Made by a program: the position numbers and the translations under genes. Of a stretch of 55,876 nucleotides of DNA, positions 17,347 through 27,859 are shown piece after piece. Numbering within the stretch: position 1 is the first letter of the stretch; every line of letters starts with the position of its first letter. Below the pieces are notes generated by a model, which did not search any database, was not told where the DNA came from, and saw nothing but the letters and a program-made list of their open reading frames with translations. Location: assembly GCF_003569765.1 (NCBI RefSeq), contig NZ_KZ983961.1, forward strand, positions 2,144 to 58,019. The letters are read 5' to 3'. Source of the DNA: Caldimonas tepidiphila (lineage in GTDB: Bacteria; Pseudomonadota; Gammaproteobacteria; Burkholderiales; Burkholderiaceae_C).

Positions 17347-17766
17347 ATGCTGATCGCCTGCCCGCACTGCCAGACGCTCAACCGCGTGCCCGACGAGCGT
17401 CTCGCCGAGGACCCGAACTGCGGCCACTGCAAGGCCGCGCTGCTGCCGGGCGCGCCGGTCGAGCTCGGCGACGCGGACTTCGCCGCGGTGGCCGGGCGCA
17501 CCGAGCTGCCGGTGCTGGTCGACTTCTGGGCGCCCTGGTGCGGCCCCTGCCGCGCGATGGCGCCGCAGTTCGAGACGGCGGCGCGCGAGCTCAAGGGCCG
17601 CGTGCTGTTCGCGAAGGTCAACAGCGATGACAACCCGAAGACCTCGGTGCGCTTTCGCATCCGCAGCATCCCGACGCTGCTGCTGCTGCACCGCGGCGAG
17701 GAGGTCAGGCGCGTCAGCGGCGCGATGCCGGCGCGCGAGCTGGTGCGCTGGGCGACGGGGGGCTGA
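17347..17766 (+). CDS. trxC: Thioredoxin 2 (TrxC)
   Basis: 139 residues: an N-terminal zinc finger with Cys5, Cys8, Cys25 and Cys28, then a thioredoxin fold with the redox motif WCGPC (64-68). The zinc-binding extension separates TrxC from TrxA; TrxC is an oxidative-stress-linked disulfide reductase of the cytosol. The cis-Pro (SIPTLLL) is present. It is convergent with the rml operon, with only 24 bp between stops. Confidence 0.95.
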   Translation: MLIACPHCQTLNRVPDERLAEDPNCGHCKAALLPGAPVELGDADFAAVAGRTELPVLVDFWAPWCGPCRAMAPQFETAARELKGRVLFAKVNSDDNPKTSVRFRIRSIPTLLLLHRGEEVRRVSGAMPARELVRWATGG

Positions 17767-17790
17767 GCCGCGGCGGTGGCGGCCGCGGGC

Positions 17791-18342
17791 TCACTCGAAG
17801 GGCTTGGCGTCCTGCAGCAGCGGCGCGGCGGCGTCCTTGGCCGACAGCGCCAGCGCCACGCCGGGGTCCGGCCACTCGATCGCGAGCGCGGGGTCGTCCC
17901 AGCGCACCGCCGCCTCGCACTCGGGCGCGTAGTAGCCGGTGGTCTTGTAGAGGAAGTCGGCGCTGTCGCTGAGCACGAGGAAGCCGTGCGCGAAGCCCGG
18001 CGGGATCCACAGCTGGCGGTGGTTGTCGCCGCTGAGCTCGGCGCCGGTCCATTTCCCGAAGGTCGCGCTGCCGCGGCGCACGTCGACCGCGACGTCGAAC
18101 ACGCGGCCCTGCGTGACGCGCACGAGCTTGCCCTGCGCGTGCGGCGGCAGCTGGTAGTGCAGCCCGCGCAGCACGCCGCGGGCCGAGCGGCTGTGGTTGT
18201 CCTGCACGAAGGTGTGGCGGGTGCCGGTGAGCTCGTCGAAGCGCCGCTGGCTGAAGCTCTCCATGAAGAAGCCGCGCGCGTCGCCGAAGACCTGCGGCTC
18301 GAGCACCAGCACGCCGGGCAGCGGGGTGGGGATTGCCTTCAT
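17791..18342 (-). CDS. rmlC: dTDP-4-dehydrorhamnose 3,5-epimerase RmlC
   Basis: 183-residue cupin epimerase, third step of dTDP-L-rhamnose synthesis. FMESFSQRRFDE, FVQDNHSRS (catalytic His), LRGLHYQLPPHAQGKLVRVTQG and WIPPGFAHGF are diagnostic. It is the last gene of an rmlBDAC operon, starting one base after rmlA ends. Confidence 0.96.
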   Translation of the reverse strand: MKAIPTPLPGVLVLEPQVFGDARGFFMESFSQRRFDELTGTRHTFVQDNHSRSARGVLRGLHYQLPPHAQGKLVRVTQGRVFDVAVDVRRGSATFGKWTGAELSGDNHRQLWIPPGFAHGFLVLSDSADFLYKTTGYYAPECEAAVRWDDPALAIEWPDPGVALALSAKDAAAPLLQDAKPFE

Positions 18343-18343
18343 C

Positions 18344-19234
18344 TCAGAACACCTGCTCGCGCAGCACCTTCAGCAGGTACTGGCCGTAGCCGTTCTTGAG
18401 CATCGGCGACGCGAGCCGCTCGAGCTGCGCGGCGTCGATCCAGCCGCTGCGCCACGCGATCTCCTCGGGGCAGGCCACCTTCAGGCCCTGGCGCTTCTCG
18501 AGCGTCGCGATGAACTGGCCGGCGTCGAGCAGGCTGTCGTGCGTGCCGGTGTCGAGCCAGGCGTAGCCGCGGCCCATGATCTCCACGCGCAGTTGTTGCC
18601 GCGCGAGGTACTGCGCGTTGACGTCGGTGATCTCGAGCTCGCCGCGCGCCGAGGGACGCAGCCCGGCGGCGATGTCGCAGACCTGCTCGTCGTAGAAGTA
18701 CAGGCCGGTGACCGCGTAGCTGCTCTTGGGCGCCCTGGGCTTCTCCTCGATGCTCACCGCGCGGCGCTCGGCGTCGAACTCGACCACGCCGTAGCGCTCG
18801 GGGTCGTGCACGTGGTAGGCGAACACGGTGGCACCCGTTTCGCGCTGCGCCGCGTCCCTGAGCTGCGCCTGCAGGTCGTGGCCATGGAAGATGTTGTCGC
18901 CTAGCACCAGCGCGCTCGGGTGCCCGCCGACGAACTCGCGCCCGAGCACGAAGGCCTGCGCGAGGCCCTCGGGGCGGGGCTGCACGCAATAGCTCAGGTT
19001 CAGGCCCCACTGGCTGCCGTCGCCCAGCAGCGCCTCGAAGCGCGGCGTGTCCTGCGGCGTGCTGATGACGAGGATGTCGCGGATGCCGGCGAGCATCAGC
19101 GTGCTCAGCGGGTAGTAGACCATCGGCTTGTCGTACACCGGCAGCAGCTGCTTGCTGATGGCGAGCGTCGCCGGGTGCAGCCGCGTGCCGGAGCCGCCGG
19201 CGAGGATCAGGCCCTTGCGGGGTTTCGTGTTCAT
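18344..19234 (-). CDS. rmlA: Glucose-1-phosphate thymidylyltransferase RmlA
   Basis: 296-residue nucleotidyltransferase making dTDP-glucose, first step of the rhamnose pathway. The nucleotide-binding [16 protein letters not shown], the [16 protein letters not shown] segment and the [10 protein letters not shown] motif are present. The ATG at 19234 gives the usual length. It lies 19 bp after rmlD. Confidence 0.96.
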   Translation of the reverse strand: MNTKPRKGLILAGGSGTRLHPATLAISKQLLPVYDKPMVYYPLSTLMLAGIRDILVISTPQDTPRFEALLGDGSQWGLNLSYCVQPRPEGLAQAFVLGREFVGGHPSALVLGDNIFHGHDLQAQLRDAAQRETGATVFAYHVHDPERYGVVEFDAERRAVSIEEKPRAPKSSYAVTGLYFYDEQVCDIAAGLRPSARGELEITDVNAQYLARQQLRVEIMGRGYAWLDTGTHDSLLDAGQFIATLEKRQGLKVACPEEIAWRSGWIDAAQLERLASPMLKNGYGQYLLKVLREQVF

Positions 19235-19253
19235 GTGCGATTCCTCCTCTGTC

Positions 19254-20153
19254 TCAGCCACCGGGCAGCTCGGCGAGCATGCGCTCGACCCCCGCCTGCC
19301 AATGCGGCAGCCTCACTCCGAAGGCCTGCTGCAGCCGGGTGGTGTCGAGCCGCGAATTCAGCGGGCGGCGCGCCGGCGTCGGGTAGGCGCTGGTGAGCAC
19401 CGGCTCGATCGCCTCGGGCGCGACCCTCACCGGCCAGCCCTGGCGGCGCGCCCACTCGATGACGAAGCGCGCGTAGGCATGCCAGCTCGTCTCGCCGCTG
19501 GCTGCGGCGTGATAGGTGCCGCCGAGCTCCGGGCGCTGCTGCACGGCGCGCAGCGCGTGCGCCGTCACGTCGGCCAGCAGCTCTGCGCCAGTGGGTGCGC
19601 CCACCTGGTCGTCGATCACGGTGAGCCGCTCGCGCTCGGCGGCCAGGCGCAGCATCGTCCTGGCGAAGTTGTCGCCGCGCGCCGCGTAGACCCAGCTCGT
19701 GCGCAGGATCAGGTGGCGGCAGCCGCTCTCGCGGATCAGCGCCTCGCCCTCGAGCTTGGTCGCGCCGTAGACGTTGAGGGGGTGGGTGGGCGCGTCCTCG
19801 CTCCTCGGCGCGCTGCCCGAGCCGTCGAAGACGTAGTCGGTGCCGTAGTGCACCAGCCAGGCGCCGAGCGCCGCGGCCTCGCGCGCAATCACGCCGGGTG
19901 TGGTCGCGTTGAGCAGCCGCGCGAGCTCCGGCTCGCTCTCCGCCTTGTCCACCGCGGTGTGCGCGGCGGCATTGACGATCACCTGGGGGCGCAGCTCGCG
20001 CACGGTGGCGGCGACGCCCTCGGGGTTCGAGAGGTCGCCGCACAGCCCCGGCGCGCCCGCGCGGTCGAGCGCGACGAGCTCGCCCAGGACGCCGAGCGCG
20101 CGCTGCAGCTCCCAGCCCACCTGGCCGTTCTTGCCCAGCAGCAGGATCCTCAC
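19254..20153 (-). CDS. rmlD: dTDP-4-dehydrorhamnose reductase RmlD
   Basis: 299-residue SDR-type reductase, last step to dTDP-L-rhamnose. The N-terminal [10 protein letters not shown] is the dinucleotide-binding loop; [10 protein letters not shown] and [11 protein letters not shown] supply the catalytic Tyr/Lys; LRTSWVY is conserved. The start is a GTG at 20153 whose GTGA overlaps the rmlB stop, an arrangement typical of translational coupling. Confidence 0.95.
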   Translation of the reverse strand: MRILLLGKNGQVGWELQRALGVLGELVALDRAGAPGLCGDLSNPEGVAATVRELRPQVIVNAAAHTAVDKAESEPELARLLNATTPGVIAREAAALGAWLVHYGTDYVFDGSGSAPRSEDAPTHPLNVYGATKLEGEALIRESGCRHLILRTSWVYAARGDNFARTMLRLAAERERLTVIDDQVGAPTGAELLADVTAHALRAVQQRPELGGTYHAAASGETSWHAYARFVIEWARRQGWPVRVAPEAIEPVLTSAYPTPARRPLNSRLDTTRLQQAFGVRLPHWQAGVERMLAELPGG

Positions 20154-21223
20154 CGCGCCGCCTCGCGCCGCGCGTCGTAGTTCGTCGCCACCCAGTCGCG
20201 GTAGGCGCCGCTCTGCACCTCCGCGACCCAGGCGGCGTTTTCCAGATACCACTGCACCGTCTTGCGGATGCCGCTGTCGAAGGTCTCGGCCGGGCGCCAG
20301 CCCAGCTCGCGCTCGATCTTGCGCGCGTCGATCGCGTAACGGCGATCGTGCCCCGGGCGGTCGGTGACGAAGGTGATGAGCCGGGCGTGGGAGCCGGCGG
20401 GATCGGGCCTGAGCTCGTCGAGCAGCGCGCAGATCGTGCGCACGATCTCGATGTTCGTCTTCTCGTTCCAGCCGCCGATGTTGTAGGTCTCGCCCGGGCG
20501 CCCGCACCCGAGCACCGCGCGCACCGCGCTGCAGTGGTCGCGCACGTAGAGCCAGTCGCGCACGTTCAGACCGTCGCCGTAGATCGGCAGGGGCCGCCCG
20601 GCGAGCGCATTGACGATCACGAGCGGGATCAGCTTCTCCGGGAAGTGGTAGGGGCCGTAGTTGTTCGAGCAGTTGCTCGTCACCACCGGCAGCCCGTAGG
20701 TGTGGTGCCAGGCGCGCACGAGGTGGTCGCTCGCGGCCTTGCTCGCCGAGTAGGGGCTGTTGGGCTGGTAGGGATGCGTCTCGGAGAAGGGCGCGTCCGC
20801 GGGGCCGAGCGAGCCGTAGACCTCGTCGGTGGAGACATGGTGGAAGCGGAAGGCGGCCTTCGCCTCGCCCTCGAGCGTGTTCCAGTGCGCGCGCGCGGCC
20901 TCCAGCAGCGCGAAGGTGCCCTCGACGTTGGTGCGCACGAAGGCGCCGGGGCCGTGGATGCTGCGGTCGACGTGGCTCTCGGCGGCGAAGTGCACCACCG
21001 CGCGCGGGCGGTGCTCGGCGAAGAGGCGTGCTAGCAGCGCGCGGTCGCAAATGTCGCCGTGCACGAACACGTGCCGCGCATCGCCGCGCAGGCTCTCGAG
21101 GTTGCGCAGGTTGCCCGCATAGGTCAGCGCGTCGAGGTTGAGCACCGGCTCGTCGCCGCTCTCCAGCCAGTCCAGCACGAAGTTGCTGCCGATGAAGCCG
21201 GCGCCGCCGGTGACGAGAATCAT
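20150..21223 (-). CDS. rmlB: dTDP-glucose 4,6-dehydratase RmlB
   Basis: 357-residue extended SDR, second step of the pathway and first gene of the operon. [10 protein letters not shown] at the N-terminus binds [23 protein letters not shown] and [12 protein letters not shown] carry the active-site residues; [10 protein letters not shown] and [11 protein letters not shown] are typical of the C-terminal domain. The start ATG is at 21223. The rhamnose made here could feed capsule, O-antigen or pilin glycans. Confidence 0.96.
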   Translation of the reverse strand: MILVTGGAGFIGSNFVLDWLESGDEPVLNLDALTYAGNLRNLESLRGDARHVFVHGDICDRALLARLFAEHRPRAVVHFAAESHVDRSIHGPGAFVRTNVEGTFALLEAARAHWNTLEGEAKAAFRFHHVSTDEVYGSLGPADAPFSETHPYQPNSPYSASKAASDHLVRAWHHTYGLPVVTSNCSNNYGPYHFPEKLIPLVIVNALAGRPLPIYGDGLNVRDWLYVRDHCSAVRAVLGCGRPGETYNIGGWNEKTNIEIVRTICALLDELRPDPAGSHARLITFVTDRPGHDRRYAIDARKIERELGWRPAETFDSGIRKTVQWYLENAAWVAEVQSGAYRDWVATNYDARREAAR

Positions 21224-21495
21224 GCTTGGGGCCTCTTGTCCAGGGCTGAGGGGGATCGATGGCCGGGCGGCGGGCCCCGGCGAGCCGGGGAGGCCGCGGG
21301 CGGGGGCCGCCGGGACCGGCGGGACTGCCGCGCAGTGTAGTTTCGGGCCGGCGGGCACGAAGGTGCCAGAAGGGACGCAAAAACTGCGCAAACGGCGAGA
21401 TTGCGCGGAAAACGGGCGCAGCCGGGCTTCGCCCCCGCAGCCGGGCACCTGCGCCGCGTGCAGCGGCCGGCCACGGCGCATTGCAGAATGCCCCG

Positions 21496-22428
21496 ATGTC
21501 GCGCACTCCTGCCCTGGCCGCCATGTCGCCGCCCCCCGCCCCTGAGCGCAAGCTCCGCCTCGACGCGACGGCCGCCGGGCTGCTGCTCGGTTGCTGCCTG
21601 CTGTGGGGCCTGCAGCAGATCGTCGCGAAGGCGACGCTGCCGCAGGTGCCGCCGCTGCTGCAGGCGGCGCTGCGCTCGGCCGTCGCCGCGCTGCTGGTCT
21701 GGGCCTGGGCGCGCTCGCGCGGCATCGCGCTCTTCAGGCGCGACGGCACGCTGCCGGCCGGCCTGCTCGCGGGCGCGCTGTTCGCCGTCGAGTTCGTCTG
21801 CATCTACATCGGGCTCGGCCACACCAGCGCGTCGCGGCTCGTCGTGCTGGTCTACCTCGCGCCCTTCGTCGTCGCGATCGGCATGCCCTTCATCTCGTCG
21901 AGCGAGAGCCTGCGCCCGCGCCAGTGGGCGGGGCTCGCGCTCGGCTTCCTCGCGGTGGCCTTCGCCTTCGGCGACGCGCTCGCGGGCGCCGCGCACGGCA
22001 CGCGCTGGATCGGCGATGCGCTGGCGGTGGTCGCCGCGGTGCTGTGGGGCGCGACGACGCTGGCGGTGCGCGCGACGCGGCTCGCCACCGCCTCGGCCGA
22101 GAAGACGCTCTTCTACCAGCTCGCCGTCTCGGCGCTGGTGCTCGGGGCGGCGTCCGTGCTGCGCGGCGAGGCCTGGCCGGCCGCGTGGAGCGGCTTCGCG
22201 CTCGGCTCGATGTTCTTCCAGTCGGTGGTGGTGGCCTTCGCGAGCTACCTCGCCTGGTTCTGGCTGGTGCGCCACTACCCGGCGACGCTGCTGTCGAGCT
22301 TCACCTTCCTGACGCCGCTGTTCGGGTTGCTGTTCGGCTGGGCGCTGCTCGACGAGCCGGTCACGCCGCAGCTGCTGATGGCGCTCGCTGGCGTCGCGGG
22401 CGGCATCTGGCTCGTGAACCGGCGCTGA
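21496..22428 (+). CDS. EamA/DMT-family transporter
   Basis: 310 residues with about ten hydrophobic segments arranged as two EamA repeats (first from about residue 25, second from about 165 with [19 protein letters not shown]). [20 protein letters not shown] is the conserved end of the second repeat. Such proteins export amino acids or other metabolites; the substrate is not predictable. ATG 21496 is used; a second ATG 27 bp later (21523) is possible. Confidence 0.8.
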   Translation: MSRTPALAAMSPPPAPERKLRLDATAAGLLLGCCLLWGLQQIVAKATLPQVPPLLQAALRSAVAALLVWAWARSRGIALFRRDGTLPAGLLAGALFAVEFVCIYIGLGHTSASRLVVLVYLAPFVVAIGMPFISSSESLRPRQWAGLALGFLAVAFAFGDALAGAAHGTRWIGDALAVVAAVLWGATTLAVRATRLATASAEKTLFYQLAVSALVLGAASVLRGEAWPAAWSGFALGSMFFQSVVVAFASYLAWFWLVRHYPATLLSSFTFLTPLFGLLFGWALLDEPVTPQLLMALAGVAGGIWLVNRR

Positions 22429-22438
22429 AGGTGCGACC

Positions 22439-22726
22439 TCAGCCGGGGAACTGCCCGGCGCGCTCGACGAACACGAATTCGGGCGGCCGCGTCGCGCCCC
22501 CCGAGCGCATCGTGGCCTTGACCTGCGGGTCGGCGACGAAGCGCTCGAAGCTGTCGCGATCGCGCCAGTCGATCAGCACCCAGGCGGTGTGCGGGTCGTC
22601 CGCGACGCGGAAGGCCTCGGCCGCGAGGCTGCCGTGCGAGCGGCGGGCCTCGAGCCCGGCGGCGGAGAAGACCGCGAGGAAGCGCTCGAAGTCCTCGATC
22701 GAGACCTTGGCAAGTGTCGTGAACAT
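22439..22726 (-). CDS. ABM-like dimeric alpha/beta-barrel protein
   Basis: 95 residues with the ferredoxin-like pattern of small monooxygenase/stress proteins: LAKVSIEDFERFLAVF, a helix, then HTAWVLIDWRDRDSFERFVADPQVK. No catalytic residue can be assigned. It lies 23 bp after the YdhR-like gene on the same strand, and the pair is divergent from a LysR gene. Confidence 0.6.
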   Translation of the reverse strand: MFTTLAKVSIEDFERFLAVFSAAGLEARRSHGSLAAEAFRVADDPHTAWVLIDWRDRDSFERFVADPQVKATMRSGGATRPPEFVFVERAGQFPG

Positions 22727-22749
22727 GGGGTTGGCTCCTCGGGTGGAAT

Positions 22750-23088
22750 TCAGGCGGCGACGGCGGTTCCGGGCAGCGGCAGTCCGGTGATCCCGCTCAG
22801 CGGCAGGTTCACTTCCGAGATCACGACGCGCAGCCCGGTGATGCCCCACTGCGCCAGGCGCTCGCGGTGCATCGCGAGGTAGCGCTCGGCGGCCTCGCGC
22901 GAGTCGAACAGGTAGGCGCCGCCGGCGCGGCCGGCCGCCTCGTCCTCCAGCCAGGCTTTCCAGCGCAAGCCGGGTTCGGTGGCGATGCTGCGCGCCAGCC
23001 CGGCGCAGGCGTCCGCCAGTGCCGCGCCCCAGGGGCCGGCATGGGGGAAGTCGATGTGGACGAGGATCGGGCGGGTCGCAGTGCTCAT
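22750..23088 (-). CDS. YdhR-family putative monooxygenase
   Basis: 112 residues matching the YdhR pattern: VHIDFPHAGPWG at the N-terminus, LRWKAWLEDEAAGRAGGAYLF and a C-terminal helical-strand part with VNLPLSGITGL. YdhR-type proteins are dimeric alpha/beta barrels related to aromatic-ring monooxygenases, with unproven chemistry. It is probably co-transcribed with the ABM-like gene that follows and regulated by the divergent LysR gene at 23262. Confidence 0.75.
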   Translation of the reverse strand: MSTATRPILVHIDFPHAGPWGAALADACAGLARSIATEPGLRWKAWLEDEAAGRAGGAYLFDSREAAERYLAMHRERLAQWGITGLRVVISEVNLPLSGITGLPLPGTAVAA

Positions 23089-23261
23089 GGCGTTCTCCGT
23101 GGCAGGGGTGGATGAGGGCGTGGGATTCGCGAACCACGGGATTTACTGTAGGCCGCACACTGCGAGTCGATAATCCACCGGATCGTTGATGCACCGTTCA
23201 CCAGCGGTGTCGAATCAGGCGCTCCTGGGCGGAGAGCCGGCAGGGCGGGAGGATCGGTGCC

Positions 23262-24179
23262 GTGGACACCTTGAGCAGCATGCGCGCCTTCGTGCGCGTC
23301 ATCGACCTGGCGGGCTTCGCCGCCGCGGCCCGCAGCCTGCGGCTGTCGCCGGCCATGGTCAGCAAGCACATCGCCCACCTGGAACGCCGGCTCGGCGTGT
23401 CGCTGCTGACGCGCACCACGCGCCGCGTTACGCCGACCGAGGCCGGCACGCGCTACCACGCGCACTGCGTCGAGCTGCTGCGGGCACTCGACGAGGCGGA
23501 GAGCCAGGTCGGCCGCCAGGCGCAGGCGCCGAGCGGCACGCTGCGCGTGACGGCGCCGGTGGAGTTCGGCCAGCAGCACATCGCGCCGCTGGTGGCGCCG
23601 CTGCTCGCGGCGCATCCCGAGCTGTCGATCGCGCTGGACTTCACCAACCGCGTGGTGGACCTGGCGGATGAGGGCGTCGACGTGGCGGTGCGCGTGTCGG
23701 CGCGGCTCGACACGGCGCTGGCCGGCCGGCGCCTGGCGAGCTCGCGGCTGCTGGTGGTCGCCTCGCCCGACTACCTGTCGCGCCACGGCATGCCCGACTC
23801 GCCCGACGCGCTTGCGCGGCACGAGGCGCTGTGCTTCGCGGTGGGGGGCTGGGACAGCTGGCCCTTCTCGCGCGAGGGCCGCCCGCAGCATGTCAAGGTG
23901 CGCGGGCGGGTCCGCTCGACCAGTTCGGAGGCGCTGCGCGTCGCCGCCTGCCAGGGGGCGGGCATCACGCTGCTGCCGACCTTCCAGATCGGTGCCGACC
24001 TGCGCCGCGGCGCGCTGGTGCCGGTGCTTACCGACTGGGAGTGCGGCACGCTCGGCGTGCACGTGCTGTATCCGCAGCGCCGCCACCACCCGGCGCGGCT
24101 GCGCGTGTTCGTCGAGGCGCTGTCGCAGCGCTTCGGGGACGATCCGCGTGCCGACCCCTTCTGGCAGCCGGGCCCCTGA
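23262..24179 (+). CDS. LysR-family transcriptional regulator
   Basis: 305 residues starting at a GTG (23262). The HTH is MRAFVRVIDLAGFAAAARSL then SPAMVSKHIAHLERRLGVSL, the second helix-turn-helix being well conserved with the AaeR/DmlR-like LysR branch. The effector domain follows. A 173-bp gap separates it from the divergently transcribed YdhR-like gene, its likely target. Confidence 0.88.
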   Translation: MDTLSSMRAFVRVIDLAGFAAAARSLRLSPAMVSKHIAHLERRLGVSLLTRTTRRVTPTEAGTRYHAHCVELLRALDEAESQVGRQAQAPSGTLRVTAPVEFGQQHIAPLVAPLLAAHPELSIALDFTNRVVDLADEGVDVAVRVSARLDTALAGRRLASSRLLVVASPDYLSRHGMPDSPDALARHEALCFAVGGWDSWPFSREGRPQHVKVRGRVRSTSSEALRVAACQGAGITLLPTFQIGADLRRGALVPVLTDWECGTLGVHVLYPQRRHHPARLRVFVEALSQRFGDDPRADPFWQPGP

Positions 24180-24197
24180 GCGGGCCGCCGCGCGTGC

Positions 24198-26027
24198 TCA
24201 GGCCCGCGGGCGCCTGGCCGGGTCGACGTCCAGGTACTGCCAGAAGGTCAGCCAGAAGATCGGGCGGCGGAAGCCGTCGAGCCACGGGTGCGAGAGGTCG
24301 GTGGCGATGCGGTGCACGTGGTACTTGTAGGGCGCGTAGGCGGTGACGAGCTTGTTGGCCTCGCGGAACAGGGCCAGGCGCTCGGGGCCGTCGGGCAGCA
24401 CCGACATGCGCCGGTACATCGCGTCGAACTCCGGCATCGAGAAGCGCGAGAGGTTGCCGCCGCCGGCGGCCGGCCCGAAGCAGCGCTCGAAGGCGCCCTG
24501 GCCGTCGGGCGAGCCGGAGCTCGAGCCCAGGCCCCACATCATCAGCTTGCCGGCGCGCGCCGCCTTGAGCTGCTCCGGCCACTTGCCCGGCTTGAACACC
24601 AGCCGAAGCCCCACCGCGTCCATGTTGCGCTTCCACAGCTCGTCGAACTGGCGCGAGATCTGGTCGGGCTGCGTCGCGTACTCGAGCACCAGCGGGCTGC
24701 CGTCGGGCCGCTCGCGCCAGCCGTCGCCGTTGCGGTCCACGTAGCCGTAGAGCTCGAGCAGCGCCTTCGCGCGCGCGACGCTGAACTCGCTGTTGGCGGT
24801 GACGAGCTCCGGGTCGTAGCCCCAGGTGTGCGGCGCGATCGCGCTCTGCGCCGGCACCGCCTGGCCGCGGCGCACGAGGCGGATCTCGCGCTCGACGTCG
24901 GTGGCGAGGCTGATCGCGCGGCGCAGCGCGACCTTCTCCGGCGTGTAGCCGCCGACGACCGGGTCCTCCATGTTGAAGTAGGTCATCGTCGAGTCCGAGC
25001 CGATCGTGCGCTGCATGCGGATGCCGCGCTTGGCCAGGTTCGGCGCGAGCTCGCCGTTGGGCACGGCCATGTGCACGAAGTCGAGCGGGATGCCGTTCAT
25101 CAGGTCGAGCTGCTCGTTGAGGAAGGACAGCCAGCGCGGCTGGTTCTCCTCGATGATGCTGATCTCGACGCGGTCGAGCATCGGCAGGCGCCGCCCGCGG
25201 AAGCGCGCCGCCATCGCCTGCCCTTCCGCGTCGTCGGCGTTGGGCTCGGCGTCGTAGAACATCTCGCGGAAGTTCGGGTTGCGCTCGAGCACCAGCAGCG
25301 AGCTGCGCCGCCACTGCGCGAGGCGGAACGGCCCGGTGCCCACCGGGTACTCCATGATGCGCTCGCCGCGCGCCTGCACCACCTCGCGCGCCATCGCGCC
25401 GACACCGCCGGCGAGCGAGTAGAGGAAGCGCGGGCGCGGCTGCGCGAGCCGGAACTGCAGCGTGTAGCGGTCGAGCGCGCGCACGCCCGGCACCTCGCGC
25501 TCGTAGTCGAAGGGGCGGCGCTCCTTGAGCGCCTGCTGGCGCAGCTCGTCCAGTCCCTCGAAGCCCTCCTCCTTGAGGCTGCTGTAGGCCGGGCTCTTGG
25601 TGGCCGGGTCGAAGTAGCGCTTGAAGCTGAAGACGTAGTCGTGCGCGGTGAGCTCGCGCTTCTGGCCCTTGAAGGCCGGGTCGTCGGCGAAGAAGATGCC
25701 GGGGCGGATGCGCACCGTCCAGGTCCGGTACTCGTCCGCGACCTCAGGCATGCCCACCGCGGTCAGCGGCTTGATCTTGAACGGGCGCGCCAGGTGGTCG
25801 TAGGTGTAGAGCGACTCGAAGATGTGCGCGCAGACGGTGAGCGAGTAGATGTCGCTGACCTGCGCGGGGTCGAAGCCGGTCTCCGGCACCGGGAAGCAGT
25901 AGCGCATCACGCGCGCGCCGCCTGCGGCGCTGCCGCCGGCGTTCTGCGCCAGCACGGCGGAGTGGGGCAGGGCGGCGGCCAGCAGCGTGCCGGCGGTGCC
26001 GAGCAGGGCGTCGCGGCGCTTGATCAA
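24198..26027 (-). CDS. Family-5 extracellular solute-binding protein (second of a tandem pair)
   Basis: About 609 residues. A twin-Arg-containing N-terminus (IKRRDALLGTAGTLLAAALP) precedes a signal-like hydrophobic stretch; then RYCFPVPETGFDPAQVSDIYS opens the SBP_bac_5 domain. It binds peptides or similar solutes for an ABC importer. The start is a TTG at 26027 overlapping the previous stop as TTGA, with AGGAG upstream, so translation is probably coupled. It is clearly paralogous to the gene before it (same YFNMEDPVVGGY and PDGSPLVL motifs). Confidence 0.85.
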   Translation of the reverse strand: MIKRRDALLGTAGTLLAAALPHSAVLAQNAGGSAAGGARVMRYCFPVPETGFDPAQVSDIYSLTVCAHIFESLYTYDHLARPFKIKPLTAVGMPEVADEYRTWTVRIRPGIFFADDPAFKGQKRELTAHDYVFSFKRYFDPATKSPAYSSLKEEGFEGLDELRQQALKERRPFDYEREVPGVRALDRYTLQFRLAQPRPRFLYSLAGGVGAMAREVVQARGERIMEYPVGTGPFRLAQWRRSSLLVLERNPNFREMFYDAEPNADDAEGQAMAARFRGRRLPMLDRVEISIIEENQPRWLSFLNEQLDLMNGIPLDFVHMAVPNGELAPNLAKRGIRMQRTIGSDSTMTYFNMEDPVVGGYTPEKVALRRAISLATDVEREIRLVRRGQAVPAQSAIAPHTWGYDPELVTANSEFSVARAKALLELYGYVDRNGDGWRERPDGSPLVLEYATQPDQISRQFDELWKRNMDAVGLRLVFKPGKWPEQLKAARAGKLMMWGLGSSSGSPDGQGAFERCFGPAAGGGNLSRFSMPEFDAMYRRMSVLPDGPERLALFREANKLVTAYAPYKYHVHRIATDLSHPWLDGFRRPIFWLTFWQYLDVDPARRPRA

Positions 26028-27859
26028 GGCCGTTTCTCCTTCAGGGTCGGGTCGATGTCGATGTAGCGCCAGAAGTCGCCCATGAAGGGGTGGCGCCGGT
26101 AGCCCACCACCCACGGGTGCATCAGGTCGGTGGCGAGGCGGTGGCCGGTGGCCTTGTAGGGCATGTAGGCGACCGCGATTTTCTGCGCCTCGCGCATCAC
26201 CGCGTCGCGCTCGGGGCCGTCGGGCATCACCGCCTGACGCTCGTAGAGCCGGTCGAAGGCCGGAAGTTCGAAGCGCGCGTGGTTCGCCTGGCCCTTGTTC
26301 GGCCCGTAGGCGAGGTCGAGGAAGTAGCTGCCGTCGGGCGTCGCCGCGCCCCAGGCCACGCCCCACATCATCAGCCGGCCCGCGCGCGAGGCCTTCAGGT
26401 TCTCGGGCCACTGCGCGACCTGGAACTCGATGCGGATGCCCACCGCGTCCATGGCCTTCTTCCACAGCTCGCTGAGCTGGCGCGAGGACTGGTCGCTCTG
26501 CGTCGCATAGCGCAGCACGAGCGGGCTGCCGTCGGGCTGCTCGCGCCAGCCGTCGCCGTCGCGGTCGCGCCAGCCGTAGAGCTCGAGCAGGGCCTTGGCC
26601 TTGGCGCGGTTGAACTCGCTCATCTCGCTGCGGAAGTCGGGGTCGTAGCCCGAGAGCATCGGCGCGATCAGGCCCTGCGCCGGAATCGCCTGGCTCTTGC
26701 GCACCAGCAGGATCTCGGCGTTCACGTCGTAGGCGAGGCCGATCGCGCGGCGCAGCGCGACCTTCTCCGGCGCGTAGCCGCCGACCACCGGGTCCTCCAT
26801 GTTGAAGTAGCTCTTCGTGACGTCGACCTGCGGCGCGCGGTCCATCCCGATGCCGCGGCGCGCGAGGTGCGGCGCGAGCTCGTTGTTCGGGATCGCGAGG
26901 GTCGTGAAGTCCGCCGGCAGCCGCTCGAGCAGGTCGTGCTCCTCGTTGAGGAAGCCGAGCCAGCGCGGCTGCGCCTCCTCGACGACGTAGACCTCGACGC
27001 GGTCGATCATCGGCAGCCGCCGACCCTTGAGCCGGCGCGCGATCTCCTGCGAACGCGGGTCGTCCGCGGGCGGCTGCTCGTCGTAGTGATGCTCGCGGTA
27101 GTTCGGGTTGCGCTCGAGCACGATGCGCGACGAGCGCTTCCACTGCGCGAGGCGGAAGGGGCCGGTGCCGACCGGGCGCTCCATCGTGCGCCCGGGCGCG
27201 GCCTCGACCACCTCGCGCGCCACCGCGCCGGTGATGCCGCCGTCGGCGAAGACGTAGTGGAAGCGCGGCGAGGACCTCGCGAGTCGCACCTGGAAGGTGT
27301 AGCGGTCGAGCGCGCGCAGGCCCTCGACCTCGGTGTCGTAGGGGAAGGGCGCTCGCTCGGCCATCGCCTTCTTCCTCAGCTCCGACAGGCCGAGCACGCC
27401 GGCGTTCTCGAGCAGGAAGAGGCTGGCGCTGTTGTAGCGCGGGTCGTAGTGGCGCTTGACCGAGTAGACGTAGTCCTGCGCGGTCAGCTCGCGCTTGCTG
27501 CCGCCGAAGGCCGGGTCGTCGGCGAAGTGGATGCCGGGGCGGATGCGGAAGGTGAAGGTGCGGAAGTCGTCCGAGACCTCGGGCAGCGCCGCGGCCGTCT
27601 GCGGCTTCACGCGCGCCGGGCGCGACAGGTAGTCGTAGGTCAGCGGCGCCTCGAGGATGTTGGCGGTGATGACGCGCGAGTACAGGTCCGAGATCTGCGC
27701 CGGGTCGAACCCGGTCTCGGCGACCGGGAAGGCGTAGCGCAGCACTTTCGGCGCGGGCGCGGCGCCCTGCGCGCCGGCGGCCAGCGGCAGCGCGAGCGCC
27801 AGCACGGCGGCGCAGAGGCGGTGGCGCAGCACAGCGGCGGCGGGCAGGTGAACGGTCAT
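26024..27859 (-). CDS. Family-5 extracellular solute-binding protein (first of a tandem pair)
   Basis: 611 residues with a signal peptide (to about residue 30, AAGAQG). The SBP_bac_5 domain starts RYAFPVAETGFDPAQISDLYS. The region RPVGTGPFRLAQWKRSSRIVLERN is the lobe-linker signature of Dpp/Opp-type periplasmic binding proteins. Two tandem, diverged binding proteins suggest one transporter with two substrate ranges. The matching permeases and ATPase are at 30041-33788 on the opposite strand. Confidence 0.87.
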   Translation of the reverse strand: MTVHLPAAAVLRHRLCAAVLALALPLAAGAQGAAPAPKVLRYAFPVAETGFDPAQISDLYSRVITANILEAPLTYDYLSRPARVKPQTAAALPEVSDDFRTFTFRIRPGIHFADDPAFGGSKRELTAQDYVYSVKRHYDPRYNSASLFLLENAGVLGLSELRKKAMAERAPFPYDTEVEGLRALDRYTFQVRLARSSPRFHYVFADGGITGAVAREVVEAAPGRTMERPVGTGPFRLAQWKRSSRIVLERNPNYREHHYDEQPPADDPRSQEIARRLKGRRLPMIDRVEVYVVEEAQPRWLGFLNEEHDLLERLPADFTTLAIPNNELAPHLARRGIGMDRAPQVDVTKSYFNMEDPVVGGYAPEKVALRRAIGLAYDVNAEILLVRKSQAIPAQGLIAPMLSGYDPDFRSEMSEFNRAKAKALLELYGWRDRDGDGWREQPDGSPLVLRYATQSDQSSRQLSELWKKAMDAVGIRIEFQVAQWPENLKASRAGRLMMWGVAWGAATPDGSYFLDLAYGPNKGQANHARFELPAFDRLYERQAVMPDGPERDAVMREAQKIAVAYMPYKATGHRLATDLMHPWVVGYRRHPFMGDFWRYIDIDPTLKEKRP